From assembly GCA_033549245.1 (NCBI GenBank), contig JAWSUW010000001.1:21023-85022 (forward strand): a stretch of DNA of 64,000 bases. Direction: 5' to 3'. Below are positions 23,707-32,277 of the stretch, piece after piece. Source of the stretch: Fusibacter_D sp033549245 (GTDB lineage: Bacteria > Bacillota > Clostridia > Peptostreptococcales > Acidaminobacteraceae). The notes under the pieces are model-generated. The model was not told where the DNA came from. It ran no database searches and was given only the letters and a program-made list of their open reading frames with translations. Every line of letters starts with the position of its first letter. Within the stretch, counting starts at the first letter, position 1. The translations under genes were made by a program, and so were the position numbers.

Positions 23707-24594
23707 ATGAATTTTGAAAACCGTTTGAAGGAACATTTTGAAAGAGTTGAAAGCGTAATTCAAGGAAGTTTTGATGGTGAATCACCAGCACATGGCATCA
23801 TTCGGGAGTCGATGATGTACAGTTTGAATGCCGGTGGAAAAAGACTGCGTCCCGCTCTATTGATGGAAGTCAACAAGCTATATGGTGGAGATGAGGAGGC
23901 GGCAGTCCAGTTTGCTCTAGCACTTGAGATGATTCACACTTATTCATTGATTCACGATGATCTTCCTTGTATGGATGATGATGATCTGAGACGTGGCAAA
24001 CCTACCAATCATATCATGTTCGGGTATGACATAGCAGTTTTGGCCGGTGATGGATTATTGAATCTGGCAGCTGAGGTCATGCTTGAGACAGTTATCAAAA
24101 ACAACTATTTGCCCAATTTCATAGATGCCATGCGAGAAATCTTGAAAGCATCCGGTCCAAGTGGTATGATATTAGGGCAAGTAGCTGATATCAAGTATGA
24201 AACAGAAAGTATGAATCGTGAAACCCTTGATTTTATCAATAAAAATAAAACTGGAAAATTGATTGTCGCAGCACTCACCGCAGGGGGTCTACTTGCAAAC
24301 GCTCCTGTAGAGGACGTCGCGCTTTTAGGCAAAATCGGTGAGGATATGGGACTGATGTTCCAAATGGTTGACGATGTGCTCGATCTTACCGGAGATCCAG
24401 AGAAACTTGGTAAGCGAACTCAAATGGATGTCAAGAACGATAAAAGGACTTATCCGATGCTCATTGGGATAGATGAGGTTAAAACTCAAATCAAAGCTTA
24501 TGAGAATCGGTTGATGGATTATTTGGATAGACTGAGTGTCGACACTGAATTTCTAAAGGAATTGGTGCATTTTTTAGCACTCAGGGATTATTGA
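23707..24594 (+). CDS. ispA: Farnesyl diphosphate synthase (geranyltranstransferase)
   Basis: A 295-residue all-helical prenyltransferase that builds C15 farnesyl diphosphate from IPP and DMAPP. The first aspartate-rich motif is DDLPCMDDDD (residues 84-93) and the second is QMVDDVLDLTGD. GGKRLRP binds the IPP diphosphate. Its product feeds undecaprenyl phosphate and quinones. It follows xseB by ten bases and shares the unit with dxs, the first enzyme of the MEP pathway, across the OLE segment. Confidence 0.95.
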   Translation: MNFENRLKEHFERVESVIQGSFDGESPAHGIIRESMMYSLNAGGKRLRPALLMEVNKLYGGDEEAAVQFALALEMIHTYSLIHDDLPCMDDDDLRRGKPTNHIMFGYDIAVLAGDGLLNLAAEVMLETVIKNNYLPNFIDAMREILKASGPSGMILGQVADIKYETESMNRETLDFINKNKTGKLIVAALTAGGLLANAPVEDVALLGKIGEDMGLMFQMVDDVLDLTGDPEKLGKRTQMDVKNDKRTYPMLIGIDEVKTQIKAYENRLMDYLDRLSVDTEFLKELVHFLALRDY

Positions 24595-24606
24595 CAAGGA
24601 GGCAGT

Positions 24607-25053
24607 ATGGCGGATTTTATGGATGAGATTGTTGCCAACAAGGTATTTATCGCTGCAATGGTTTCATGGATTATTGCCCAAACATTCAAAGTATTGATTT
24701 CACTGATGGTGGATAAAGAATTTAAATTCGAGAGATTTCATGGTTCAGGCGGAATGCCGAGTTCACATACCGCTACCATAGTTGCGGCATCTACAGCAAT
24801 CGGAATTACCGATGGTTGGTCATCTTCGGTGTATGCTCTTTCACTGATTATGGCTTTCATTGTGATGTACGACGCATCTGGTGTACGCAGATCAGTGGGA
24901 AAACAAGCGAAATTACTCAATGACATCATAAAAGACCTTTATAAGCACAAACATCTCGAAGAAGAGAAACTTAAGGAACTTGTGGGGCACAAACCCACAG
25001 AAGTTGCAGTTGGCGCACTCCTGGGGATTTTAGTTGCCAACATCTTAGTTTAG
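24607..25053 (+). CDS. Divergent PAP2-family membrane protein (YuiD-like)
   Basis: A 148-residue membrane protein of the divergent PAP2 (DUF212) family. It has a hydrophobic N-terminal helix and the motif GSGGMPSSHTATIVA, which resembles part of the phosphatase signature, followed by further hydrophobic segments and VRRSVGKQAKLLN. Some relatives may act on lipid phosphates; this is not proven. It lies between ispA and the structured RNA segment. A role with prenyl diphosphates is an attractive but untested idea. Confidence 0.85.
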   Translation: MADFMDEIVANKVFIAAMVSWIIAQTFKVLISLMVDKEFKFERFHGSGGMPSSHTATIVAASTAIGITDGWSSSVYALSLIMAFIVMYDASGVRRSVGKQAKLLNDIIKDLYKHKHLEEEKLKELVGHKPTEVAVGALLGILVANILV

Positions 25054-25060
25054 AAAATAA

Positions 25061-25612
25061 AAAGAGGCACAGTATTCTAGTCAGAAATTCTAATTCTGAA
25101 GGCGGGGCTAAAAATTCGCTAGAGGGCACATCGATGAAGTTCCTGGTTCTTGCTTGAGACGCCCAGTCTCGGGTTGGAGTTGGGAGTAAGGGTACGGGGG
25201 CAAACTACAATGGCATGTAGAGCTTGACCCTCAGCCTGTGGAGACTCGTTTCGACGAGATTAAACCTGCATGTGGTCGAAAGGCTTAGTGCAGAGTAGCC
25301 TGCCTTGAGTGGTGGCGGTAGACGAAGGTTTAGGTTCATGTGAATTGGCCAATTCACAAGGATTATTGCCGATCCAAACCGTTGTTGCAAAAGAGGCTAG
25401 GAATTAGAACGCCTGTTGAGGAAAGCTCCTAGACTGTATTTAGGTCGATCGGGGATTGAAGTGTGGACTAAGTGGTAGTCTAGTCTTGCAATATGGAAAC
25501 ATTGCAAATAGGTTTTTAAAGGGAAACCGCTATTTTGGCGACAGAACAGCAAACCTATGGGAAATCCTACTAGACCTAAGCCGCAGAATTAATCCGATTG
25601 ATCGCCTCCTTT
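25061..25612 (+). ncRNA. ole: OLE RNA (ornate, large, extremophilic RNA)
   Basis: A roughly 550-base segment with no plausible coding frame but many stems. The ends pair (AAAGAGGC 25061-25068 with GCCT-C-CTTT 25604-25612). Nested inside are 25441-25446/25573-25578, 25508-25515/25551-25558 (8 bp), 25486-25492/25501-25507 (7 bp), 25466-25470/25476-25480, the TTCG-capped hairpin 25245-25258 and the palindrome at 25340-25357. Known OLE RNAs are about 600 bases and lie between ispA and oapA-dxs in the nusB-xseA-xseB-ispA-dxs-tlyA-argR-recN neighbourhood, exactly this context. In B. halodurans OLE forms a membrane RNP with OapA and affects tolerance of cold, alcohol and magnesium. Ends are approximate. 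The call rests on synteny and structure, not on an alignment. Confidence 0.88.
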
Positions 25613-25636
25613 CATTATATATAAGGTGACAAACAA

Positions 25637-26221
25637 ATGAAAAAAAAGATTACAATCAATAGAAAATGGATTCTACACACCTTCTTGATGACCTTCATTC
25701 TGGCGGTAATATTCAGTATCGTTTCTGAAGCCTTGATCAGACAGGTGAATATAGTCGTCGCGATACTTCTGCTCCTAGTGATTGTTTCAGTGGGCGTTTT
25801 TTTTGACGCCATAGGAATTGCGGTCGCAGCGGCTGATGAAAAGCCATTTCACGCTATGGCGGCATCAAGGGTGAAAAGTGCAAAATACTCCATTAGATTG
25901 CTCAAGAACGCATCAAAGGTTTCCAATTTTTGCAACGATGTCATAGGTGATATTGCAGGGATTGTCAGTGGTACAACTATCGGAATCATCATGGGATTTT
26001 TCAAACAATACAATATCGACCCTGAAATACAGGTTTATATCACGATTGCTTTCAGCGGTGTGGTTGCCGCACTCACAGTAGGCGGTAAAGCCATCGGTAA
26101 GGAAATTGCGATTTCAAAATCCAAAGAGGTTGTTGATTTAACAGGTAAAGTGATCTATTTTTTTGATGTATTGACGCTCAAAAAAACATTTGCACACAAT
26201 GTGAAAATCAGAAAGGAATAA
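25637..26221 (+). CDS. oapA: OLE-associated membrane protein OapA
   Basis: A 194-residue protein with four probable transmembrane helices (about 11-34, 37-64, 104-122 and 132-152), matching the size and topology reported for OapA, which binds OLE RNA and holds it at the membrane. The segment FFDAIGIAVAAADEKPFHAMA resembles the DUF21/CNNM-type membrane domain of magnesium-related transporters. The N-terminus and the loop after helix 2 are Lys/Arg-rich, suited to RNA contact. It starts 24 bases after the OLE 3' stem behind an AAGGTGAC ribosome site and ends three bases before dxs. Identity is inferred mainly from its place and topology. Confidence 0.82.
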   Translation: MKKKITINRKWILHTFLMTFILAVIFSIVSEALIRQVNIVVAILLLLVIVSVGVFFDAIGIAVAAADEKPFHAMAASRVKSAKYSIRLLKNASKVSNFCNDVIGDIAGIVSGTTIGIIMGFFKQYNIDPEIQVYITIAFSGVVAALTVGGKAIGKEIAISKSKEVVDLTGKVIYFFDVLTLKKTFAHNVKIRKE

Positions 26222-26224
26222 TAT

Positions 26225-28087
26225 ATGTACAAATACTTGGATGCCATCAAAGGGCCTGAGGATTTAAAAAAACTAACTGTTGAAGAACTCAAAGTGCTCG
26301 CCTATGAGGTGAGGCTCTTTTTAATAGATACCGTATCAAAAACCGGGGGGCATCTCGCTTCCAATTTAGGGGTTGTGGAACTTACAATCGCCTTGCATTA
26401 TGTTTTTGACTCTCCGGTAGACCACATCATTTGGGATGTGAGTCATCAAGCCTATGTCCATAAGATTTTAACTGGAAGACAAGCAGGATTTGAGTCATTA
26501 AGACAATTGGGCGGTATGAGTGGATTCGTCAAACGCGCGGAATCGGCTCATGACAAATTTGATACCGGACACAGCAGCACTTCCATATCGGCAGGCGTTG
26601 GTGTGTCACTAGCGCGTGACCTGAAGGGCGAAGATTTCGATGTAGTGGCCGTCATTGGAGATGGTGCGATGACAGGAGGAATGGCTTTTGAAGCCATGAA
26701 TCACCTGGGACATTCAAATACCAATATGAAAATTATACTCAACGACAACGAGATGTCCATTTCAAAGAATGTCGGTGGTCTTTCAACGGCATTGAATAAG
26801 CTTAGAACGACACAAGGCTACTATTCCATAAAGGGAAAGACGAAAGTGAAACTTTCCAAATTTCCATCAGTGGGTGAACCCCTCGTGAAACTGATCAGCA
26901 AGGCCAAAGGGGGACTCAAATATTTCCTTGTCAATCAAGGTCAGTTTTTTGAAGATCTGGGACTGACGTATATCGGACCTGTCGATGGGCATGATCTAGG
27001 CTCATTGATCGATCATCTTAACATGGCGAAAAAAGCGAAAGATCCTGTTCTTTTGCATGTGGTTACTCAAAAAGGTAAAGGATATGGTTTTTCAGAACAA
27101 TATCCCTATCTTTATCATGGTGTTGGACCATTTGATCCCAAAAATCTCATACCGCAGAAAGTCAAAAAGGATTACTCTCAATTGTTCGGAGACACCTTGG
27201 TGGACATCGGAGAAAAGCATGACAATGTAGTCGCAATCAGTGCGGCAATGATAGATGGAACTGGCCTCACAGAATTTTGCAAACGTTTTCCAAATAGGAT
27301 TTTCGATGTGGGCATTGCTGAGCAACATGCTGTAACCATGGCGGCGGGACTCATGACCCAAGGCATAAAGCCGTTTGTGGCCATTTATTCCACATTCTTG
27401 CAAAGAGCATACGATCAGGTGCTTCATGATGTATGCATCCAAAACCTCCCCGTGGTATTTTGTATCGATAGGGCTGGAATCGTAGGAAATGATGGAGAAA
27501 CACATCATGGTCTTTATGATATTTCGTACCTGAGTGCCATCCCGAATATGACACTTCTGTCACCTAAAGATGGCGAAGAACTTGAATATATGATGCGTTA
27601 TGCTGTGGATTACAACGATGGACCGATTGCCATCAGATATCCTCGTGGAAATGCTGAGCATTTGTCGACTCTGCCAATTACAAATTTGTTGCCTGAAATG
27701 CTGAATGTGGGAGAAAATATCGCACTTGTAGCAACCGGAAAAATGGTTGGAATCGCACTGGAAGCGGCAAAAAAATACGAGAATGCTTTCGGAAAGCGCA
27801 TCAGCGTGATCAACATTAGAAAAATCAAGCCACTTGATGTGTTGGAAATTAAAGCGCTTCTGCAAAATCACAAGATGATCATAACGCTTGAGGACCATTC
27901 CATTATAGGTGGACTTGGTGACCAAATCGGAAACCTGTTATTCAATGAGAGTCCTCAAAGAGCCTTACACAAGATGGGATTTGATGATGCTTTTGTGGAA
28001 CAGGGCAACGTGGAGGATATCTTCAAGGCACATTCTCTTGATGTGGAAGGTGTATTTGAGAAGATCAAGGCGGTGGACAATGTCTAA
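26225..28087 (+). CDS. dxs: 1-deoxy-D-xylulose-5-phosphate synthase
   Basis: A 620-residue thiamine-diphosphate enzyme that condenses pyruvate and glyceraldehyde 3-phosphate, the first MEP-pathway step. Motifs are GGHLASNLGVVELTIALHYVF, the TPP-binding GDGAMTGGMAFEAMN...ILNDNEMSIS, DGHDLGSLI, GIAEQHAVTMAAG and DRAGIVGNDGETHHG. Length is normal. It directly follows oapA and overlaps tlyA by eight bases. Confidence 0.97.
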   Translation: MYKYLDAIKGPEDLKKLTVEELKVLAYEVRLFLIDTVSKTGGHLASNLGVVELTIALHYVFDSPVDHIIWDVSHQAYVHKILTGRQAGFESLRQLGGMSGFVKRAESAHDKFDTGHSSTSISAGVGVSLARDLKGEDFDVVAVIGDGAMTGGMAFEAMNHLGHSNTNMKIILNDNEMSISKNVGGLSTALNKLRTTQGYYSIKGKTKVKLSKFPSVGEPLVKLISKAKGGLKYFLVNQGQFFEDLGLTYIGPVDGHDLGSLIDHLNMAKKAKDPVLLHVVTQKGKGYGFSEQYPYLYHGVGPFDPKNLIPQKVKKDYSQLFGDTLVDIGEKHDNVVAISAAMIDGTGLTEFCKRFPNRIFDVGIAEQHAVTMAAGLMTQGIKPFVAIYSTFLQRAYDQVLHDVCIQNLPVVFCIDRAGIVGNDGETHHGLYDISYLSAIPNMTLLSPKDGEELEYMMRYAVDYNDGPIAIRYPRGNAEHLSTLPITNLLPEMLNVGENIALVATGKMVGIALEAAKKYENAFGKRISVINIRKIKPLDVLEIKALLQNHKMIITLEDHSIIGGLGDQIGNLLFNESPQRALHKMGFDDAFVEQGNVEDIFKAHSLDVEGVFEKIKAVDNV

Positions 28088-28904
28088 GGAAAGGATAGAT
28101 GTCCTACTGGTCGAAAAAATGGGATTCGAGTCTAGAGAAAAAGCGCAGGCAACCATAATGGCCGGACTTGTATACATCGACAATATGCGTGTGGACAAGG
28201 CCGGTACTAAAGTGGATGTTGAATCTGAAATTGAAGTCAGAGGAAATGCGCTTCCTTATGTCAGCAGGGGTGGACTAAAACTTGAAAAGGCGATTCAATC
28301 CTATGAATTGTCTCTCGAGGGTAAAAGGTGCATGGATATTGGCGCATCAACCGGCGGGTTTACGGATTGTATGCTTCAAAACGGAGCGATGAGGGTCTAT
28401 TCAGTGGATGTCGGCTATGGTCAACTCGACTGGAAACTAAGAAATGATGAACGAGTCACAAACATGGAAAGAACCAATATCAGATATGTGACAACGGATC
28501 AAATAGGAGAACCGCTTGATTTTATCAGTATCGATGTTTCCTTTATATCTCTTAAACTGGTTCTCCCAGTTGCCACAACGCTATTAAAAACTGGAGGGGA
28601 AATCGTTTTTCTCATCAAACCACAGTTTGAGGCCGGAAGGGAACATATGAAAAAAAGCGGCGTTGTTCGGGATCGTAAAATACACATTCAAGTGATTGAG
28701 AATGTCATCAATTTTGCAAAGGATAGTGGATTTTGTATCAAAGACATCACGTTTTCACCTATAAAAGGACCTAAAGGCAATATAGAATTTCTGGCTTATG
28801 CCATAAAAGATGATTTATGTGATTCTTTTGCCGTAAATGTCTCCGCTTTGGTTGATAAGGCTCATTTGGACCTTTGCGATAAAACCGAGGAGAGCGAGAA
28901 ATAG
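28080..28904 (+). CDS. tlyA: TlyA-family rRNA 2'-O-methyltransferase
   Basis: A 274-residue protein with an N-terminal S4 RNA-binding domain (RIDVLLVEKMGFESREKAQ) and a FtsJ-like SAM domain (CMDIGASTGGFTDCMLQNGA). In Mycobacterium TlyA methylates 16S C1409 and 23S C1920, which gives capreomycin sensitivity; members were formerly called hemolysins. The ATG at 28080 overlaps the dxs 3' end. Position before argR-recN is the usual order, but here two chr genes intervene. Confidence 0.92.
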   Translation: MSKERIDVLLVEKMGFESREKAQATIMAGLVYIDNMRVDKAGTKVDVESEIEVRGNALPYVSRGGLKLEKAIQSYELSLEGKRCMDIGASTGGFTDCMLQNGAMRVYSVDVGYGQLDWKLRNDERVTNMERTNIRYVTTDQIGEPLDFISIDVSFISLKLVLPVATTLLKTGGEIVFLIKPQFEAGREHMKKSGVVRDRKIHIQVIENVINFAKDSGFCIKDITFSPIKGPKGNIEFLAYAIKDDLCDSFAVNVSALVDKAHLDLCDKTEESEK

Positions 28905-28914
28905 GAAGGACATC

Positions 28915-29463
28915 ATGAAAGTCTTCAAGGATCTTGTCAAACTTTATATCATTTTTTTCAAAGTGGGATTATTCACAATAGGCGGCGGTTATGCCATGTT
29001 GCCGATTGTTGAGAGAGAACTCGTAGAGGAATCCAAACTATCCACCATGGAATCGGTCATGGAAAGTTATTCCCTTGCACAAACTTTGCCGGGGGTAATT
29101 GCTTCCAATGCGGCAGCATTGATCGGATACAAACTGTTCGGCATACCTGGAGCCATCGCTTCAGCGCTGGGTGTCATAACGCCGTCCATTGGAATCATAA
29201 CAGTTATAGCGATGGTATTTCGAAAGTTTGGTCATCTCGAAGTTGTTCAAAATGCCTTCATAGGAATCCGGATTGTAGTACTGGCACTTTTATTTGATTC
29301 TTTCATGAGACTGTTCAAAGTGGCGGTATTTGACAAGAAAACCTTTGCGGTAGCCATGGTTTCATTTGTTCTGGTACTTATGAACTGGGCATCCCCGATT
29401 TTGATTCTCATCGTTGGTGCGCTCTTTGGGCTTTATGTATACAGAGAGCGGGTGGGCTCATGA
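28915..29463 (+). CDS. Chromate transporter family protein, half-size (first)
   Basis: A 182-residue membrane protein with one CHR (ChrA) domain. It carries the family signature FKVGLFTIGGGYAMLPIVERELVEE near the N-terminus and several hydrophobic helices. Half-size CHR proteins come in tandem pairs that work as heterodimers; the second gene overlaps by four bases. Known ChrA pumps export chromate, but many small pairs have no proven substrate. The start at 28915 has an AGGAAGGAC site. Confidence 0.9.
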   Translation: MKVFKDLVKLYIIFFKVGLFTIGGGYAMLPIVERELVEESKLSTMESVMESYSLAQTLPGVIASNAAALIGYKLFGIPGAIASALGVITPSIGIITVIAMVFRKFGHLEVVQNAFIGIRIVVLALLFDSFMRLFKVAVFDKKTFAVAMVSFVLVLMNWASPILILIVGALFGLYVYRERVGS

Positions 29464-30017
29464 GGTTGTTTGCATTTTTATTTGAGTTTTTTAAGATTGG
29501 ACTTTTCACATATGGTGGCGGTCTGGCCATGATTCCGATTCTTAGGGATATCGCTGTGAATAAAGAGTGGTTATCGGAAAGTCATTTTACTGACTTGATT
29601 GCGATTTCCCAATCCACACCGGGACCAATTGCAATCAACATGGCAACCTATATCGGCTATAGAGAGTTCTCATTTCTGGGTGCCATTTTGGCATCACTTA
29701 CCATTATCGCTCCCGCATTCGTTCTCGCGATCCTACTTGGAAAATTTCTTTCTAAATTCAACAGGCATCCTTTTGTACAAGCTGCTTTCGTTGGACTGAA
29801 GGCAACTATTATCGGTCTTATAGCGACATCTGTGGTACAAGTGGCTTTGGTTTCACTATATGGAAGTGAACCTGGAAGACTCATCAGACCATGGGAGGGA
29901 CTGGACCTCAAGGCTGTTGCGTTCATGCTTGTCTTTTATTTTATTATAAGAAAATATCAGAAACATCCGCTCATCTACATCACTATTGGTGGGATCGCAA
30001 GTCTATTTATCTGGTAG
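29460..30017 (+). CDS. Chromate transporter family protein, half-size (second)
   Basis: A 185-residue partner of the preceding gene with the signature FKIGLFTYGGGLAMIPILRDIAV and five or six hydrophobic helices. Overlap with the first chr gene (ATGA) points to coupled translation and a two-subunit transporter. The pair sits between tlyA and argR, which are neighbours in most Firmicutes, so it is a lineage-specific insertion at the end of the OLE-containing unit. Confidence 0.9.
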   Translation: MRLFAFLFEFFKIGLFTYGGGLAMIPILRDIAVNKEWLSESHFTDLIAISQSTPGPIAINMATYIGYREFSFLGAILASLTIIAPAFVLAILLGKFLSKFNRHPFVQAAFVGLKATIIGLIATSVVQVALVSLYGSEPGRLIRPWEGLDLKAVAFMLVFYFIIRKYQKHPLIYITIGGIASLFIW

Positions 30018-30034
30018 CATCAGGAAATTAACCT

Positions 30035-30063
30035 TTTACTAAAAATTAATATTATAATATAAT
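30035..30063 (+). promoter_or_regulatory. Promoter of argR-recN
   Basis: TTTACT at 30035-30040, a 17-base spacer and TATAAT at 30058-30063. The region is very AT-rich and an ARG-box-like operator could be present but is not clear. Confidence 0.6.
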
Positions 30064-30083
30064 GGAGTTGTTGGGGGGATCTT

Positions 30084-30533
30084 ATGAAATATTCAAGACA
30101 TTCAAAGATAATTGAAATCATTGAGGCAAAGGATATCGAGACTCAGGATGAACTGGCTATGGAACTCAAATTATCAGGATTCCAAGTTACACAAGCCACT
30201 GTATCCAGGGATATCAAAGAGATGAGACTGATCAAAGTACTCACAAAAGATGGCAGATATAAATACGCATCCATCAGAGACAAAGAAGGTGTCGTCAACG
30301 ACAGGTTTTTAAAAATCTTCAGGAATTCGGTAACCTCAATAGATTTTGCCGGAAACATAATTGTCATAAAGACTTTGGTGGGTTCCGCAAGTGCCGCCGC
30401 TGTTTCCATTGATGCATTCAACATAAAAGAAATCGTAGGAAGCATAGCCGGGGATGATACCATTTTTCTTGTTGTTAAAGAAACTGAGAAAATTGATGAG
30501 TTGATGAATCGATTCAAGGATTTGCTCATATGA
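30084..30533 (+). CDS. argR: Arginine repressor/regulator ArgR (AhrC)
   Basis: A 149-residue regulator: winged HTH N-terminus (QATVSRDIKEMRLIKV) and a C-terminal hexamerisation and arginine-binding domain with GSASAAAVSIDAFNIKEIVGSIAGDDTIFLV. It represses arginine synthesis and activates catabolism in Firmicutes. A GGGGGGATC ribosome site precedes the ATG and a separate promoter lies upstream. It is followed by recN as in other Firmicutes. Confidence 0.95.
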   Translation: MKYSRHSKIIEIIEAKDIETQDELAMELKLSGFQVTQATVSRDIKEMRLIKVLTKDGRYKYASIRDKEGVVNDRFLKIFRNSVTSIDFAGNIIVIKTLVGSASAAAVSIDAFNIKEIVGSIAGDDTIFLVVKETEKIDELMNRFKDLLI

Positions 30534-30554
30534 TTTCGAAGCAATGGAGGCTTT

Positions 30555-32258
30555 ATGCTTTTTGAACTACATATCAAGGATTTTATACTGATTGAGGACG
30601 TAAAAATAGGATTTGAACAGGGCTTCAACACCATTACCGGTGAAACCGGAGCGGGAAAATCTATGATTTTGGGAGCAATCGATCTGGTGTCCGGAGAACA
30701 GGCCAATAAAGATTCTGTAAGAATCGGTGCGGATAAGACTCTCATAAGCGCAAGCTTTTACACCAATGATAAAGTGAACCTATATCTGACTGAAATGGGC
30801 ATTGCCTGTGATGATGATCTTGTCATTCTATCGAGAGAGGTCCAGGCCAAAGGGAAAAGCATTTCGAGAATCAACGGACAAATTGTGACACTCAATCATC
30901 TTAAAGAAATTACTAAGAATTTGATTCAAATACATGGACAAAACGACAATCAGACGTTATTGATCAGAGAAGAACAGTTGAATTTGCTGGATAAGTTCGG
31001 TGGAACTGAAAATATCAGAACCCGCCAACAAATCCAGCATTTGTTCAATGAGATAAGGACTTTGAGATCGGAAATCGCTCTGCTTGAAGAAAAATCATAT
31101 GATCGTCAAAGACAAACTGACTTTTTATCGTTTCAAATTGAGGAAATCGATAACGCCAAATTGAAAATTGGTGAAGATCTGGCACTGGAAAAAGAGTTTG
31201 AACTATTGACTCATTTGGGCAGTATAGTGGAGGTTTTTGAACGTGCTACAGGTTGGATGTCCGGTGAGTTCGGCGATGGAGCAGTTTCAGAAGTGTCTTC
31301 CATTGCAAACGCCTACTCGAAATTGGTGCACTATGATGAATCACTTGATGATTTTTCGAAACGGTTCAAAGAGATTTATTTTTTGATGGATGATTTGTCA
31401 AAAGATGTGGTCGATTACAAGAGTAAACTGGATCAGGATCCCGAGAGACTGGAATGGATTGAACGCAGACTTGATGAGATCAATCATCTCAAATCAAAAT
31501 ATGGTAAAACTATTGAAGTTATTTTTGATCTCAAATCAAAATTTCAGACTGAACTGGATGCTTACGAAAATGTGGAAGAGCAGCTGAAGTCTGAAAAGCA
31601 AAGACTTGATAGCTTGCTAAAGGAGTATTCGAATATCTCAGAAGTATTGACATCCCTCCGATTAAAAGCATCGATAGCATTTGAGGAAGCACTCCAAAAA
31701 GAACTGACCGAGCTCAATATGAAGGAGACCAATTTCAAAATTGACCTCAATAAACTCTATGAACCGACCGCTCATGGTCTGGACGAAATTGAATTTACAA
31801 TTTCAACGAATATTGGTCAGCCATTTCGACCTCTTAAAAAAGTGGTTTCTGGCGGGGAACTGTCCAGAATCATGTTGGGAATCAAGATTGTTCTAGGGAA
31901 AATGGATGCGATCCCAACACTTGTGTTTGATGAAATCGACACTGGAATCAGTGGAGTGACTGCAAATGTCGTAGGTGAGAAATTGGCGAAACTTTCGAGC
32001 TATAGTCAGGTGATCATCATCACCCACCTTCCACAGATAGCTGTATTTTCAGATCATCATCTGTTAATTGAAAAAAATGTGGAAGATCAGAATACGCTCA
32101 CTCATATCAAACCAATCACATCAAAGGAAGTGGAAAACGAAATCAACAGATTGGTAGGTGGTCTTGAAGTGACTGAAACCACAAGTATCCATTCCAGGGA
32201 GATGATTCAGACCGCACATAAAAAGAAAGAACTGTTCAAGAAAGAACATAAAAAATAG
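30555..32258 (+). CDS. recN: DNA repair protein RecN
   Basis: A 567-residue SMC-like ATPase for double-strand break repair. Walker A GETGAGKSMILGAI is near residue 36, a coiled-coil central part follows, and the signature SGGELSRIMLGIK and Walker B TLVFDEIDTGISG are near 440-475. The C-terminus VISHLPQIA-like reading is ITHLPQIAVFSD. It lies 21 bases after argR behind an AATGGAGG site and is presumably cotranscribed. Confidence 0.95.
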   Translation: MLFELHIKDFILIEDVKIGFEQGFNTITGETGAGKSMILGAIDLVSGEQANKDSVRIGADKTLISASFYTNDKVNLYLTEMGIACDDDLVILSREVQAKGKSISRINGQIVTLNHLKEITKNLIQIHGQNDNQTLLIREEQLNLLDKFGGTENIRTRQQIQHLFNEIRTLRSEIALLEEKSYDRQRQTDFLSFQIEEIDNAKLKIGEDLALEKEFELLTHLGSIVEVFERATGWMSGEFGDGAVSEVSSIANAYSKLVHYDESLDDFSKRFKEIYFLMDDLSKDVVDYKSKLDQDPERLEWIERRLDEINHLKSKYGKTIEVIFDLKSKFQTELDAYENVEEQLKSEKQRLDSLLKEYSNISEVLTSLRLKASIAFEEALQKELTELNMKETNFKIDLNKLYEPTAHGLDEIEFTISTNIGQPFRPLKKVVSGGELSRIMLGIKIVLGKMDAIPTLVFDEIDTGISGVTANVVGEKLAKLSSYSQVIIITHLPQIAVFSDHHLLIEKNVEDQNTLTHIKPITSKEVENEINRLVGGLEVTETTSIHSREMIQTAHKKKELFKKEHKK

Positions 32259-32277
32259 CACATAGGGGTTTGGGAAG

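Noticed and set aside
25205..25390. A 61-codon minus-strand reading frame inside the OLE segment
   Set aside because: No ribosome site, Arg/Leu/Pro-rich shadow composition, and it lies on the strand opposite to the inferred RNA.
25061..25612. RNase P RNA, tmRNA, HEARO or group II intron as alternatives for the structured segment
   Set aside because: A GAGGAAAG stretch recalls RNase P, but it lies late in the segment and the other conserved regions are missing. No tmRNA tRNA-like end, no intron-encoded protein or intron domain V was seen, and gene order fits OLE.
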